Assembly (NCBI RefSeq): GCF_002119805.1
Contig: NZ_CP021059.1
Location: forward strand, 1,550,001-1,614,000
Length of the DNA stretch: 64,000 nt
DNA from: Macrococcoides canis
GTDB lineage: Bacteria; Bacillota; Bacilli; Staphylococcales; Staphylococcaceae
Reading direction: 5' to 3'
Shown: positions 20,988-31,008 of the stretch, piece by piece
Layout of the letters: each line of letters begins with the position of its first letter
Position numbering within the stretch: position 1 is the stretch's first letter
The notes under the pieces: generated by a model
Databases searched by the model: none
What the model saw: only the letters and a program-made list of their open reading frames with translations
Told to the model about the DNA's origin: nothing
Translations under genes and position numbers: made by a program

Positions 20988-21563
20988 TTATATGATTTGT
21001 GAATCAAGTAATTGTGCAATTGCTTTACCACGATGTGAAATTTGCGCTTTTTCTTCACCAGTAAGTTCTGCTGTCGTTTTACCGAGTTCCGGTACATAGA
21101 AGATAGGATCATATCCAAATCCATTATCACCACGGCTTTCTGTTAATAGTTCACCTTCAACTTCTCCCCTGAATGTTTTCGTCGGTTGTCCTGGGATACT
21201 CACTGCAATCACGCATACAAAACGTGCTTGTCGATTGTTCTGACCTTCCATCTGCTGTAATACAAGATCGATATTTGAATCATCTGTTGCATCTTCTCCA
21301 GAGTAGCGTGCTGAGTATACCCCTGGTGCATTATTCAGCGCATCTACTTCTAATCCAGAATCATCACTTATTACAATCTTATCCAGCAATTGACAGCCAT
21401 GTTCAGATTTTAATGCGGCATTCGCTTCAAATGTTGTTCCTGTTTCTTCCACATCAAAATCTTTAATCAATTCTTTAATTCCTATAACGTTATGTGACTT
21501 AAAAATATGCTTAAAGTCCTCAATCTTTCCTTTATTTCCAGTAGCGATTACGATTTCTTTCAT
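20988..21563 (-). CDS. rdgB: XTP/dITP pyrophosphatase (RdgB/HAM1 family)
   Basis: It hydrolyses non-canonical purine triphosphates (XTP, dITP) to keep them out of nucleic acids. The 191 residues from the ATG at 21563 begin [14 protein letters not shown], followed by FEANAALKS, the catalytic SDDSGLEV segment, [22 protein letters not shown] and SHRGKA near the C-terminus. TGGAGG precedes the ATG, which overlaps the murI stop as ATGA, so the genes are translationally coupled. A longer frame from 21614 is unsupported. Confidence 0.96.
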   Translation of the reverse strand: MKEIVIATGNKGKIEDFKHIFKSHNVIGIKELIKDFDVEETGTTFEANAALKSEHGCQLLDKIVISDDSGLEVDALNNAPGVYSARYSGEDATDDSNIDLVLQQMEGQNNRQARFVCVIAVSIPGQPTKTFRGEVEGELLTESRGDNGFGYDPIFYVPELGKTTAELTGEEKAQISHRGKAIAQLLDSQII

Positions 21564-22366
21564 ATATCCTCCAGTTGTATTGATTCGACATATATATCCG
21601 GATCTTTTAACCATTCTTTTGCAATCTCAGTAAAATGTTCTGCATCCCCATTAACAAAGAAGCGATGTGCTGTAGCAGCTGGCTGAGTCACATGTTCATT
21701 TCTAAACGTAAGAATCGCACTAACCTCACGCGCCGTTTCCAGTCCAGATGAAATCACTTTCTTCTGACCATTGAAAAATTGATTAATATAGTCTTGTAGC
21801 AAAGGATAATGCGTACATCCGAGAATTACAGTATCACTTTTGTGCATCTTGTATTCCTGCAAAGTACGAGAAATGATCCGCATGCTTTCGGTTTCATCTT
21901 TATATCTTCTACTCTCTACTAACGGTACGAAATCAGGACAGCTTTTTCCATCCACTTCGATATGGGGATTAATCATATGTATCTTCTCTTTATATGCATG
22001 TGAACGAATTGTACCTTCTGTTCCGAGCACAAGTACATGATTGTTTTCAGTTGTCATTATCGCTGTTCTGGCGCCTGGTTCAATCACTCCGATAATCGGT
22101 ATTTTAAATTTGGCACGCAGTGACTCAAGCGCAGCAGCAGTTGCTGTATTACAAGCGATGACAAGCATCTTTATATGTTTGTTTATAAGAAATTCTGCAA
22201 GCTGCATTGTGAAACATCTTACTTCTTCCTGTGTACGCGGACCATATGGACAGCGTGCTTCATCACCAAGATAGTAGATCGTTTCATTTGGAAGCTGTCT
22301 CATAATTTCTTTCGCTACAGTTAATCCACCAACGCCTGAATCAATTACTCCTATCGCCTGATTCAA
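21560..22366 (-). CDS. murI: glutamate racemase
   Basis: A cofactor-independent racemase providing D-glutamate for peptidoglycan. The two catalytic cysteines are in [11 protein letters not shown] (C72) and GCTHYPLL (C184), and the N-terminus reads [19 protein letters not shown] choose the TTG at 22366 (268 residues, NQAIGVID) because AGAAGGTG is correctly spaced and homologues begin at this point; the GTG at 22375 lies inside that ribosome site. The gene overlaps the upstream MarR gene by about 26 bp, implying coupled translation. Confidence 0.96.
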   Translation of the reverse strand: MNQAIGVIDSGVGGLTVAKEIMRQLPNETIYYLGDEARCPYGPRTQEEVRCFTMQLAEFLINKHIKMLVIACNTATAAALESLRAKFKIPIIGVIEPGARTAIMTTENNHVLVLGTEGTIRSHAYKEKIHMINPHIEVDGKSCPDFVPLVESRRYKDETESMRIISRTLQEYKMHKSDTVILGCTHYPLLQDYINQFFNGQKKVISSGLETAREVSAILTFRNEHVTQPAATAHRFFVNGDAEHFTEIAKEWLKDPDIYVESIQLEDI

Positions 22367-22796
22367 TACGTTCACCTTCTTCTGTCTCTTTGTATAAAGC
22401 GTGGGTGTGCTTGTAGTAATCTTTCACGCTGTACTCAGACGCTTTAACGAGCGACTGTAAATAACGCTGGCGTTTAATGATGACATCATCGATAAGCTGC
22501 TGACCACGCTCTGTCAGATGTATATTTACTTTACGTTTATCGTCGTCATCCTTTCTGCGCACTGCAAACTCTTTTTGTACAAGCTGATCCACAAGTTCTG
22601 ATGTAGAGGATATCGCAAGATTCAGATGTTTTGATAATGCCCCAATCGTCATTGCATCTGTCTCTTTGATCCACTGAACAGCCATAAACTGGACATCAGA
22701 TATATTGTACGCAATCAATTCTTGCCGACCTTCATTCTTGATGATATCTGCAAGTCTTCTAAGTTCAAATTCTAAAGCAATAATATCCTGGTTCAT
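22341..22796 (-). CDS. MarR-family transcriptional regulator (YsmB-like)
   Basis: A 151-residue winged-helix regulator. The MarR core is visible: [24 protein letters not shown] as the helix-turn-helix, then the acidic wing [20 protein letters not shown]. The position upstream of murI and downstream of sdhB matches ysmB in Bacillus. Ligand and targets are unknown. AAAAGGAGAC precedes the ATG. The gene overlaps murI and so heads the marR-murI-rdgB-ysnB operon. Confidence 0.92.
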   Translation of the reverse strand: MNQDIIALEFELRRLADIIKNEGRQELIAYNISDVQFMAVQWIKETDAMTIGALSKHLNLAISSTSELVDQLVQKEFAVRRKDDDDKRKVNIHLTERGQQLIDDVIIKRQRYLQSLVKASEYSVKDYYKHTHALYKETEEGERIESGDRSN

Positions 22797-22890
22797 AGGC
22801 GTCTCCTTTTACATATATACTCTTATCATAACAAATTATTACCCTAAATTTCAGTAAATATATAATCCATATGTATTATTTTAAAAAAAT

Positions 22891-22920
22891 AGCTTTCAGA
22901 AATATAGATTTCTGAAAGCT
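22891..22920 (-). terminator. terminator of the sdh operon
   Basis: A 13-bp perfect stem (AGCTTTCAGAAAT/ATTTCTGAAAGCT) with a 4-nt loop is followed by TATTTTTTT on the minus strand, directly after sdhB. Confidence 0.9.
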
Positions 22921-22933
22921 ATCATTTAATAAA

Positions 22934-23698
22934 TTATTGAACTTGATGGTCAGAACCAAAGAATGATTTGAACATCTGGAATGTTGTTTCACGGTTCATT
23001 GCTGCAATAGATGTAGTTAACGGGATTCCCTTAGGACAAGCCGTCACACAGTTTTGTGAATTTCCGCATTCTGCTAGTCCACCCTCACCCATCAATGCGT
23101 GAAGACGTTCATCTTTATTCATACTTCCAGTTGGATGTAAGTTAAATAAACGTACTTGAGAAATTGGCTGAGCACCCATAAACTCAGAATTTTTATTAAC
23201 ATTAGGACATACTTCTAAACATACACCGCACGTCATACATTTAGATAATTCATAAGCTGTCTGACGTTTCTTTTCAGGCATACGTGGACCCGCTCCTAAG
23301 TCATACGTTCCATCAATCGGAACCCATGCTTTCACACGTTTCAAGTTATCGAACATCTTCGTACGATCGACTTGAAGATCTCGAATGACTGGGAATGTTG
23401 CCATCGGTTCTAGACGAATCGGCTGTTCTAACGTGTCAATAATCGCTGAACATGATTGGCGTGCTTTACCATTAATGACCATAGAACATGCACCACATAC
23501 TTCCTCAAGACAGTTCATATCCCAAGTAACCGGTGTCGTCTTTTCACCTTTTTCATTGATAGGGTTACGCTGAATTTCCATCAATGCAGCGATAACGTTC
23601 ATATTCGGACGATAAGGAATCACGAAAGTTTCGTCGTAAGATGCACTATTTGCATCTTTTTGACGTTTAATAATCAGTTTAATTGATTTTTCTGCCAT
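22934..23698 (-). CDS. sdhB: succinate dehydrogenase iron-sulfur subunit
   Basis: The electron-transfer subunit of complex II, on the cytoplasmic face of the membrane. In 254 residues, [2Fe-2S] ligands are C63, C68, C71 and C83, and later cysteine clusters C154-x2-C157-x2-C160-x3-C164 (CMTCGVCLEVCPN) and CGNSQNCVTACPKG bind the [4Fe-4S] and [3Fe-4S] centres. AAAGGAGG precedes the ATG, inside the end of sdhA. It is the last gene of sdhCAB and is followed by a strong terminator. Confidence 0.97.
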   Translation of the reverse strand: MAEKSIKLIIKRQKDANSASYDETFVIPYRPNMNVIAALMEIQRNPINEKGEKTTPVTWDMNCLEEVCGACSMVINGKARQSCSAIIDTLEQPIRLEPMATFPVIRDLQVDRTKMFDNLKRVKAWVPIDGTYDLGAGPRMPEKKRQTAYELSKCMTCGVCLEVCPNVNKNSEFMGAQPISQVRLFNLHPTGSMNKDERLHALMGEGGLAECGNSQNCVTACPKGIPLTTSIAAMNRETTFQMFKSFFGSDHQVQ

Positions 23699-23700
23699 GA

Positions 23701-25464
23701 TTATTTACCTCCTTTACTTGATTTAGAGTAGTCACGTACACGTGGTGGAATTAAAGATACATCAACGGGCTCATACGTAAATTCTGGCGCTTCTTTCGGA
23801 CCTGTGTATTTCGCCATAGTCGTCTTTAACCATTCTTCATCGTTACGTTCCGGGAATTCTGGTTTATAGTGTGCACCACGAGATTCATTACGATTATATG
23901 CACCAATGGTCATAACACGCGCTAATACTAACATATTCCATAGCTGACGCGTGAAGAAAACAGCCTGATTACTCCATAATGCTGTATCCTCCATATCGAT
24001 ATCATGATAACGCTCCATAAGTTCAACGATTTTTTTATCCGTTTCAAGCAGACGATCGTTATGACGCACTACAGTTACGTTTGCTGTCATGATTTCACCA
24101 AGTTCTTTATGCAGTTTATATGCATTCTCAGTTCCTTTCATGTTCAGCAGTGCGTCGAAACGTTTCTGTTCTTGTTCTACATGTTTTCTATAAATATCAT
24201 CTGATACATCTTCATATGATTTTTCAAGACCTTTAATATATTTAATTGCGTTTGGCCCAGCAACCATACCACCGTAGATTGCAGATAATAATGAGTTTGC
24301 ACCTAAACGGTTACCACCGTGCTGTGAGTAATCACATTCACCAGCTGCAAACAATCCAGGGATGTTTGTCATCTGATCATAATCAACCCATAATCCACCC
24401 ATTGAGTAATGTACCGCCGGGAAAATCTTCATCGGTACTTTACGTGGATCATCACCTGTAAATTTCTCATAAATTTCAATGATACCACCAAGTTTGACAT
24501 CAAGTTCGTGCGCATCCTTATGAGATAAATCAAGGTATACCATGTTCTCCCCGTTAATACCAAGCTTCTGATTCACACACACGTCGAAGATTTCACGCGT
24601 TGCAATATCACGAGGAACTAGGTTACCGTAATCAGGATACTTCTCTTCTAAGAAGTACCACGGTTTACCGTCCTTATATGTCCAGACACGTCCACCTTCA
24701 CCACGCGCTGATTCACTCATCAGACGAAGTTTATCGTCTCCAGGAATCGCTGTTGGGTGAATCTGGATGAACTCACCATTTGCATAGATTGCACCTTGCT
24801 GATAGACAACAGATGCTGCTGAACCTGTATTGATCATAGAGTTTGTTGATTTACCGAAAATTATACCAGGACCACCCGTTGCCATAATTACAGCATCAGA
24901 TTTAAATGACTGAATTTCAGATGTCGTTAAGTTCTGCGCAACAATTCCACGAGCAGTACCTTCATCATCGATAACCGCACCTAAAAATTCCCATCCTTCA
25001 TATTTCGTAACTAAACCTTCTACTTCAAATTTACGAACTTGTTCATCTAATGCATACAATAATTGCTGACCTGTTGTCGCACCTGCATATGCAGTACGAT
25101 GGTGTAAAGTACCACCGAAACGACGGAAATCAAGTAATCCTTCAGGTGTTCTGTTGAACATAACACCCATACGGTCTAATAAATGAATGATTCCAGGTGC
25201 CGCTTCTGTCATTGCTTTAACAGGAGGTTGATTTGCTAAGAAATCTCCCCCGTATACTGTATCGTCAAAGTGAATATAAGGTGAGTCACCTTCACCTTTC
25301 GTGTTAACTGCTCCATTAATACCACCTTGCGCACAAACAGAGTGTGAACGTTTCACTGGTACAAGTGAGAATAAATCAACAGGTGTACCTGATTCTGCCG
25401 CTTTAATTGTTGCCATAAGACCGGCTAGTCCCCCACCGACAACGATAACGTTACTTTTTGCCAT
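23701..25464 (-). CDS. sdhA: succinate dehydrogenase flavoprotein subunit
   Basis: The 587-residue catalytic subunit oxidises succinate to fumarate with covalent FAD. The N-terminal dinucleotide fold is NVIVVGGGLAGLMATIKAAE, the flavinylation region contains RSHSVCAQGGINGA, and the substrate segment includes RFGGTLHHRTAYAG and HPTAIPGDDKLRLMSESARGEGG, with the later AVHYSMGGL and GECDYSQHGGNRLGANSLL motifs. It is the middle gene of sdhCAB. AGGGGAG precedes the ATG at 25464. Confidence 0.98.
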   Translation of the reverse strand: MAKSNVIVVGGGLAGLMATIKAAESGTPVDLFSLVPVKRSHSVCAQGGINGAVNTKGEGDSPYIHFDDTVYGGDFLANQPPVKAMTEAAPGIIHLLDRMGVMFNRTPEGLLDFRRFGGTLHHRTAYAGATTGQQLLYALDEQVRKFEVEGLVTKYEGWEFLGAVIDDEGTARGIVAQNLTTSEIQSFKSDAVIMATGGPGIIFGKSTNSMINTGSAASVVYQQGAIYANGEFIQIHPTAIPGDDKLRLMSESARGEGGRVWTYKDGKPWYFLEEKYPDYGNLVPRDIATREIFDVCVNQKLGINGENMVYLDLSHKDAHELDVKLGGIIEIYEKFTGDDPRKVPMKIFPAVHYSMGGLWVDYDQMTNIPGLFAAGECDYSQHGGNRLGANSLLSAIYGGMVAGPNAIKYIKGLEKSYEDVSDDIYRKHVEQEQKRFDALLNMKGTENAYKLHKELGEIMTANVTVVRHNDRLLETDKKIVELMERYHDIDMEDTALWSNQAVFFTRQLWNMLVLARVMTIGAYNRNESRGAHYKPEFPERNDEEWLKTTMAKYTGPKEAPEFTYEPVDVSLIPPRVRDYSKSSKGGK

Positions 25465-25494
25465 TGCTATGTCACTCCCCTAAATATCTATAAA

Positions 25495-26106
25495 TTATAC
25501 GAATGCGAATAACGCTCTTAAACCGATAAATGTAACGACGATAAACACTAATAATGACACATATGCCATAGCGTTCTGTGACTTCTGAGATTGAGTAATG
25601 CCCCAGCTTACTGCAAATGACCATAGACCATTCGCAAAGTGGAAGATTACGCTTACAATTCCGATTACATATAAGATTAACGTGATCGGATTACTGAATA
25701 GATCTGCCATCATATCGTAATTGATATGATGGCCAAGCGCTGCCTGAACACGTGTCTGCCAAACGTGAACTGCGATAAAGATAAATGCGATTACGCCAGT
25801 CACACGCTGTAATAAAAACATCCAGTTACGGAATGTTGAATAGCGCTGTACATTATTTTTCGCAGTGAACGCAATAAAAATACCGTAAATTGCATGGAAT
25901 AGAATCGGTAAATAGATCACCAAAGTTTCTAATACAATCTTAAATGGTAAATTCCACATAAAGTCAGAAGCTTTATTGAAACTTTCCGGCCCTGCTACTG
26001 CAAAATGGTTGATGACTAAATGCTGAATTAAAAAGACACCGAGCGGAATTACACCAAGTAATGAATGTAGTCTACGTAGTGCAAAAGATTTGTCTGAACT
26101 TGCCAA
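25495..26106 (-). CDS. sdhC: succinate dehydrogenase cytochrome b558 subunit
   Basis: The membrane anchor of complex II, with five predicted membrane helices in 203 residues and histidines expected to ligate heme b (for example H24 in IQHLVINH, and those in FHAIYGIF, VHVWQTR and IFHFANGLW). It passes electrons to menaquinone. The start is TTG at 26106, after a G-rich ribosome site (AGGGGGG, 8 nt away). It is the first gene of sdhCAB; the 200 bp upstream contain a Fur-like box and repeated short elements. Confidence 0.93.
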   Translation of the reverse strand: MASSDKSFALRRLHSLLGVIPLGVFLIQHLVINHFAVAGPESFNKASDFMWNLPFKIVLETLVIYLPILFHAIYGIFIAFTAKNNVQRYSTFRNWMFLLQRVTGVIAFIFIAVHVWQTRVQAALGHHINYDMMADLFSNPITLILYVIGIVSVIFHFANGLWSFAVSWGITQSQKSQNAMAYVSLLVFIVVTFIGLRALFAFV

Positions 26107-26306
26107 GTGAGGTCCCCCCTATAAACTATTAGTAATTTCACAAATTCAATAATACGCTTCTTATGTATCGAAATCAAGAAACCGATTACATTTAATATTA
26201 AAAAAGTTTGTGAAATCAATTGTTGCCCTTATTGTATCATTTATTCGCACACTTTGGGGCATGAAAATGATTCTCAATTACATGATTTCACAAACATTTT
26301 TAATTG
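26107..26306 (-). promoter_or_regulatory. sdhCAB upstream region with three alternating TTTGTGAAA elements
   Basis: On the minus strand three related arms occur in order: GTTTGTGAAATCA (26283-26295), its exact complement TGATTTCACAAAC (26206-26218) followed by six T residues, and AATTTGTGAAATTA (about 26134-26147) close to the sdhC ribosome site. The first two could form a terminator-like stem across a 64-nt loop; the second and third could pair instead. A TTGATT with an AT-rich -10 region may be a promoter. The arrangement is seen in the sequence; its function is inferred. Confidence 0.5.
26262..26282. promoter_or_regulatory. Fur-like box upstream of sdhC
   Basis: TGAAAATGATTCTCAATTA (first 19 of 21 bases) matches 17 of 21 positions of the Staphylococcus Fur box TGATAATGATTCTCATTATCA as I remember it. 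It lies about 160 bp upstream of sdhC. It could serve sdhCAB or a small RNA between uvrC and sdhC. Confidence 0.6.
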
Positions 26307-28091
26307 TTATTCAAGATTTAATTTTGTCTTTATTTCAATCGCAAGCTTCTCTGGTAATCCAGCAGCGCGTATCTCTTCAACTGAAGCTTCTTTGATGCGC
26401 TTGACGGAACCGAAATGCTTCATCAGTTTCTGTTTTCGTTTTGGACCCATACCTTCAATCTGATCGAGCTGTGAAGACAGTCCTGTCTTACGTCTCGTAT
26501 TGCGATGAAAACTAATTGCAAAACGGTGCACCTCATCTTGTATACGCTGTAGTAAATAGAAGCTCTGACTCTTCTTATTCAAAGGAATGATATTAAACTC
26601 ATCACCATAGATCAGTTCACTTGTCATATGTTTATCATTCTTCTTAAGACCTGCAACCGGGATATCAAGATTAAGCTCATTGATAAGTACATCCAGAACA
26701 CTTGTCATATGGCCTTTACCGCCATCGACGATGATCAAGTCCGGTAACGGCAGATTTTCTTTAAGTACCCTCGTATAACGACGTCGTACAACTTCTCGCA
26801 TACTTGCATAGTCATCCGGTCCAGTCACTGTCTTAATCTTATACTTACGATAATCACGTTTACTTGGTTTACCATCTACAAAAGTAATCATGGCTGCGAC
26901 AGGATCTACCCCTTGTATATTTGAGTTATCGAAAGCTTCAATTCTTATCGGTGTTTCAATGCCCATCACATTCCCCAGTTCTTCTATCGCCTTAACCGTT
27001 CTGGATTCGTCTCGTTCTATAATATCGAACTTATTCGTCAGTGCGATCTTCGCATTCTTCACCGCTAGATCGACCATTTCTTTTTTCCTGCCTTTTTTAG
27101 GCTGAATCACCTTTGTTTCTACTACTGAACGAACCATATCCATATCCAGTCCAAGGGGGATATGGACTTCACCAGGTAAAATATTTTCTTCTAACTGATA
27201 AAACTGACCGATAAAATTATAGAAATGACTTTTCGCATCATCTATCAATGGAATCATCTGAACTTTACGTTCAATTAAGTTTCCTTGACGGATAAAGAAT
27301 ACTTGCACACACATCCAGCCTTTATCAACGCTGAAACCGAATATATCTCTTGTTGTCATATCACTGGTCATCATCTTCTGTTTAAACATCAATGATTCGA
27401 TATGCTGTATGAGATCACGATATTCTTTCGCTTCTTCGAATTCAAGATTTTCTGCTTTTGTGTTCATCTTCTCTTTAAGTTCTTCTACGATCGTCGTATC
27501 ATGCCCATTTAGAAAGTTAGTGACGATCTGTATATATCTCTGGTATTCTTTTTGATCGACATCATACACACAAGGACCTAGACATTGCCCGATATGGTAG
27601 TACAAACACAGTTTATCAGGCAGATGTGTACACTTACGAAACGGGATGATTCTATCCAGCAGTTTCTTCGTTTCGTGCGCTGCATATGCATTCGGATAAG
27701 GTCCAAAGTATTTTCCGCTATTTTTCTTTACTGTCCTTGTAACTAAGAGCCTCGGATGTTTTTCATTCGTAATCTTGATGAAAGGGTAGCTCTTATCATC
27801 CTTCAGCAAAATATTATATCTTGGATAATGTTTCTTGATGAGCGTCAGTTCAAGAAGGAGAGACTCAATCTCTGTACTCGTCACAATGTATTCAAAGTCA
27901 CGGATTTCCATCACTAGACGCGTTGTCTTCTCATCATGACTGCCAGTAAAATAGCTGCGCACTCTATTTCTTAAATTCTTTGCCTTGCCGACATAGATGA
28001 CCTGGTCATTTCTGTCTTTCATCAAGTAGCATCCAGGTTCAGACGGTAACACCGATAATTTATTTCTTATTTGCATTTCATAATCTTCCAT
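26307..28091 (-). CDS. uvrC: excinuclease ABC subunit C
   Basis: The dual incision nuclease of nucleotide excision repair, 594 residues. The N-terminal GIY-YIG nuclease domain is visible as [20 protein letters not shown], followed by a cysteine-containing segment, the UVR domain (about 195-235, [20 protein letters not shown]), the RNase H-like second nuclease domain ([22 protein letters not shown]) and C-terminal helix-hairpin-helix motifs ([17 protein letters not shown]). I start at the ATG at 28091 after GGTGATT. It lies between trxA and sdhC as in Staphylococcus and Bacillus. Confidence 0.97.
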   Translation of the reverse strand: MEDYEMQIRNKLSVLPSEPGCYLMKDRNDQVIYVGKAKNLRNRVRSYFTGSHDEKTTRLVMEIRDFEYIVTSTEIESLLLELTLIKKHYPRYNILLKDDKSYPFIKITNEKHPRLLVTRTVKKNSGKYFGPYPNAYAAHETKKLLDRIIPFRKCTHLPDKLCLYYHIGQCLGPCVYDVDQKEYQRYIQIVTNFLNGHDTTIVEELKEKMNTKAENLEFEEAKEYRDLIQHIESLMFKQKMMTSDMTTRDIFGFSVDKGWMCVQVFFIRQGNLIERKVQMIPLIDDAKSHFYNFIGQFYQLEENILPGEVHIPLGLDMDMVRSVVETKVIQPKKGRKKEMVDLAVKNAKIALTNKFDIIERDESRTVKAIEELGNVMGIETPIRIEAFDNSNIQGVDPVAAMITFVDGKPSKRDYRKYKIKTVTGPDDYASMREVVRRRYTRVLKENLPLPDLIIVDGGKGHMTSVLDVLINELNLDIPVAGLKKNDKHMTSELIYGDEFNIIPLNKKSQSFYLLQRIQDEVHRFAISFHRNTRRKTGLSSQLDQIEGMGPKRKQKLMKHFGSVKRIKEASVEEIRAAGLPEKLAIEIKTKLNLE

Positions 28092-28123
28092 AGCAATCAC
28101 CACACATCCATTCAGTCATAAAA

Positions 28124-28156
28124 AAACAGGCAGAGACACTCGTGTCCCGCCCGCAT
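28124..28156 (-). terminator. probable terminator after trxA
   Basis: GC-rich imperfect inverted arms (GGCGGGACAC and GTGTCTCTGCC) are followed by CTGTTTTTTT on the minus strand, just after the trxA stop. Confidence 0.65.
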
Positions 28157-28166
28157 GTATTGTTGA

Positions 28167-28481
28167 TTAGTAATGTTTCGCAAGTACAGCTTGTAATTGT
28201 TCTTTAGGTTGGAAACCTACAACTTTATCTACTGCTTGACCATCTTTAAATACGATTAAAGTTGGGATACTCATTACTTCAAATTTAGCTGCTGTTGCCT
28301 GGTTTTCATCAACATCAACTTTAACGATGTTCGCTTTACCTTCAACATCTTTCGCTAAATCTTCTAATACAGGTGCAATCATTTTACAAGGCCCACACCA
28401 AGGTGCCCAGAAATCTACTAATGTCACACCTTCTTTAATATTCTCTTCAAAGTTACTATCTGTTGCATTAATTAAAGCCAT
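28167..28481 (-). CDS. trxA: thioredoxin
   Basis: The main cytoplasmic protein disulfide reductase, 104 residues, with the active-site WCGPC (C29, C32), a conserved Asp23 in LVDFWAPW and the cis-proline segment MSIPTL. The ATG at 28481 follows GGAGGAATGG; the longer frame lacks a ribosome site. It is flanked by uvrC and mutS2 as in other Firmicutes. An AT-rich palindrome (TCAGATA-AA-TATCTGA, 28524-28539) lies in its upstream region and may be regulatory. Confidence 0.98.
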   Translation of the reverse strand: MALINATDSNFEENIKEGVTLVDFWAPWCGPCKMIAPVLEDLAKDVEGKANIVKVDVDENQATAAKFEVMSIPTLIVFKDGQAVDKVVGFQPKEQLQAVLAKHY

Positions 28482-28562
28482 AATCCATTCCTCCATGTCA
28501 ATTAAGTTTATAAAAGGAGTATATCAGATAAATATCTGACGGTCATTCCTTTTGCTCATTTA

Positions 28563-28658
28563 TTAAACTACAAATAAATAAATGATGCCACCTAAAAGCA
28601 TCAGCACCGAAATTACAATCAGCACCTTTGCGAGCTTATACATATCGAAATTGTCCAT
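28563..28658 (-). CDS. small 31-residue membrane protein, unknown
   Basis: A short open frame starts at the ATG at 28658 with a strong AAGGAGGAACT ribosome site and encodes MDNFDMYKLAKV followed by one hydrophobic helix of about 20 residues ending in IIYLFVV. It lies 9 bp after the mutS2 stop, in the same direction, and before trxA. The ideal ribosome site and the clean single membrane helix support translation. I know of no named homologue. It could be a small regulatory membrane peptide or simply an unannotated conserved gene. Confidence 0.65.
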   Translation of the reverse strand: MDNFDMYKLAKVLIVISVLMLLGGIIYLFVV

Positions 28659-28667
28659 AGTTCCTCC

Positions 28668-31004
28668 TTACTTCAGTTCAACGACTGTAACACCAAAGCC
28701 ACCTTCAGCAGGCGTACCTCCTCGAAAACTTGATACAGCTTTTGAACGTCTTAAATATTGTTGTACACCTTTTTGAAGAGCGCCAGTCCCTTTACCGTGT
28801 ATAATTGTTACCTGCTCATAATTACTGAGCAGTGCCTGATCCAGATACTGTTCCAGTTTTATCAGTGCATCTTCATAGCGTTCTCCACGCAAGTCCAGTT
28901 CCATCTTGATCGTTTGACGATTACTTCTCGGTACTACACGAATTTTATCCTCTTTAGGCGGAGCTTCTTTTTCGAGCTCATCAAGTGGTAGTTTCATCTT
29001 GATAATCCCCATCTGAACAACCGCTTCCTTGCCATCTACATCGAGAATGACTCCTTTTTGACCGTAGCTTAATACTTTTACGTGGTCACCTTTTTCTATG
29101 ACTTCGTTCTTCGTTGATTTCTTATCTGCCTTAATCTTTGTTTCGTGATACATTTTACCGAGTTTCGAACGCTTTTCAATTAATTCATTTTCTTTTATAT
29201 CAGCATTTGATTTTAAATTACGCAATGTTTTTAAGAGTTCATCCGCTTCTTTCTCTGCATCTTTAACAATCTTATTCGCATCTTGTTTTGCACGTTCAAT
29301 CAAGTTTTCCTTTTGTGCTAAATAGCTGTCAAAGTTTTTCTTTAGATCATTATGCAATGTCTGGACTTCTAACTTCAGCTGCTCTGTAAAGATGCGGTCA
29401 TCTTCCATCTGCTTTGCATTGCTTTCTAAGCTTTTGATCATATTATCGATTTCAACATCGTCCATATGAATCATTTGTCTGGCATGCTTAATAATCGAAA
29501 GACTTAAACCTAACTTCTTCGCAATATCAAATGCGTTACTCTTACCTGGGACTCCCATCAACAAACGGTATGTCGGACTTAATGTTTCAACGTCAAATTC
29601 CACACTCGCATTCATCACATGCTCACGATTATAACTGTAAGCCTTAAGTTCTGGATAATGCGTCGTCGCCATCGTCATAACATTCTGTTCAAGACACGTA
29701 TCTAGTATACTCATCGCCAGCGCCGCACCTTCACTTGGATCTGTACCAGCACCGAGTTCATCAAACATTACGAAGCTGTCACTCGTCATTTCATTTAATA
29801 TCATGACAATATTCGTCATATGGCTGGAGAATGTTGACAGCGACTGTTCTATCGACTGTTCATCACCGATATCACAGAATACTTCGTCGAAAACGCTGAT
29901 TGCTGCTCCTTCAGCTGCAGGTATCATCATACCGCTTTGTGTCATCAAGATAATGAGTCCAGTTGTTTTTAAAGTAACTGTCTTACCACCTGTATTCGGT
30001 CCAGTAATGATGACAGTCTGTGTGTCACCGATAAAGCTGATATTATTTTTGACAACCGTATCTGCAGGTAATAACGGATGCCAAGCTCCTGGCAGATCTA
30101 CAGTACGTGCATTTACAACATTCGGCATGACCATCTTGTTGCGGTTTCCATATTTCGCCTTAGCCATCAGCACGTCTAAATCGGATAACACATCCGTCGA
30201 ATACGTCAGCGCATTGTCATATTCTGCGACTTCATTTGTCAGTTCATAGAGTATACGTTCAACTTCTTCTTGTTCACGATGTGTTACTGCACTGAGTTCT
30301 GTTGATAGCTGTACAATGCTATTCGGTTCAATATAAAATGTCTGACCACTACTTGAAGTATCATGAACAATGCCGGGGAAATCCTGCTTATATTCACTAC
30401 GTACCGGAATAACTTGACGTCCATTACGAATCGTTACGATTGCATCTGATAACTTCTTCTGGTTGTTCGAGCTGCGCACAATGCTTTCTAATCGCTCTTT
30501 TATACGACGGTTGATACGGTTCATCTCCTGACGAATCTCAGAGAGTTTCGGCGATGCATGGTCGAACAATGTCGTTTCATCACACTTTGCCTGTATACTT
30601 TCAGCAAGTTCCGTTACTTGAGGCAGCTGCTGAAACTTGTGATACATCACTGGAATTTCCAGTTCACGCTCTTCATACAGGTTCGCGATATATGTTTTGT
30701 AACGATTGACGACTTTAATGTTGTGCTTAATCTTATTCAGTTCTACAACCGAAAGTACTGAACCAATCACCGCACGGCGTACAAGCGACTGAATATCGCT
30801 CAGCATACTCATACCTGGCTCTGTTTGCGTCATCTCAATGAGACGTGCCTCTTCAAGATGTGAAAGCATGTTATCTATTTCAGCTTTGTCGCTGATTGGT
30901 TGTGTCATCATCACTTTCTTGCTTGACAGTTCATTTTGAGTAAATGCGTCAACACGTTCGATAATTTTATTATATTCTAATATATTTAATGCTTTTTTAT
31001 TCAT
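28668..31004 (-). CDS. mutS2: endonuclease MutS2
   Basis: A MutS paralogue without the mismatch-binding domain, linked to suppression of homologous recombination and, in Bacillus, to ribosome rescue. The 778-residue protein has a core and lever helical region, the ATPase domain with Walker A GPNTGGKT (about 334-341) and DELGAGTDPSEGAALA, a long coiled coil (about 500-620), a KOW-like segment (KVLSYGQKGVILDVDGK) and the C-terminal Smr nuclease domain with HGKGTGALQKGVQQYL. I start at the ATG at 31004, after GGGAAG within the end of polX. Confidence 0.97.
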   Translation of the reverse strand: MNKKALNILEYNKIIERVDAFTQNELSSKKVMMTQPISDKAEIDNMLSHLEEARLIEMTQTEPGMSMLSDIQSLVRRAVIGSVLSVVELNKIKHNIKVVNRYKTYIANLYEERELEIPVMYHKFQQLPQVTELAESIQAKCDETTLFDHASPKLSEIRQEMNRINRRIKERLESIVRSSNNQKKLSDAIVTIRNGRQVIPVRSEYKQDFPGIVHDTSSSGQTFYIEPNSIVQLSTELSAVTHREQEEVERILYELTNEVAEYDNALTYSTDVLSDLDVLMAKAKYGNRNKMVMPNVVNARTVDLPGAWHPLLPADTVVKNNISFIGDTQTVIITGPNTGGKTVTLKTTGLIILMTQSGMMIPAAEGAAISVFDEVFCDIGDEQSIEQSLSTFSSHMTNIVMILNEMTSDSFVMFDELGAGTDPSEGAALAMSILDTCLEQNVMTMATTHYPELKAYSYNREHVMNASVEFDVETLSPTYRLLMGVPGKSNAFDIAKKLGLSLSIIKHARQMIHMDDVEIDNMIKSLESNAKQMEDDRIFTEQLKLEVQTLHNDLKKNFDSYLAQKENLIERAKQDANKIVKDAEKEADELLKTLRNLKSNADIKENELIEKRSKLGKMYHETKIKADKKSTKNEVIEKGDHVKVLSYGQKGVILDVDGKEAVVQMGIIKMKLPLDELEKEAPPKEDKIRVVPRSNRQTIKMELDLRGERYEDALIKLEQYLDQALLSNYEQVTIIHGKGTGALQKGVQQYLRRSKAVSSFRGGTPAEGGFGVTVVELK

Positions 31005-31008
31005 ACGA

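Noticed and set aside
26206-26295. Rex operator at sdhC
   Set aside because: The TTGTGAA arms are not in the required 7-4-7 arrangement; the true Rex-type box in the window is at 60060-60077.
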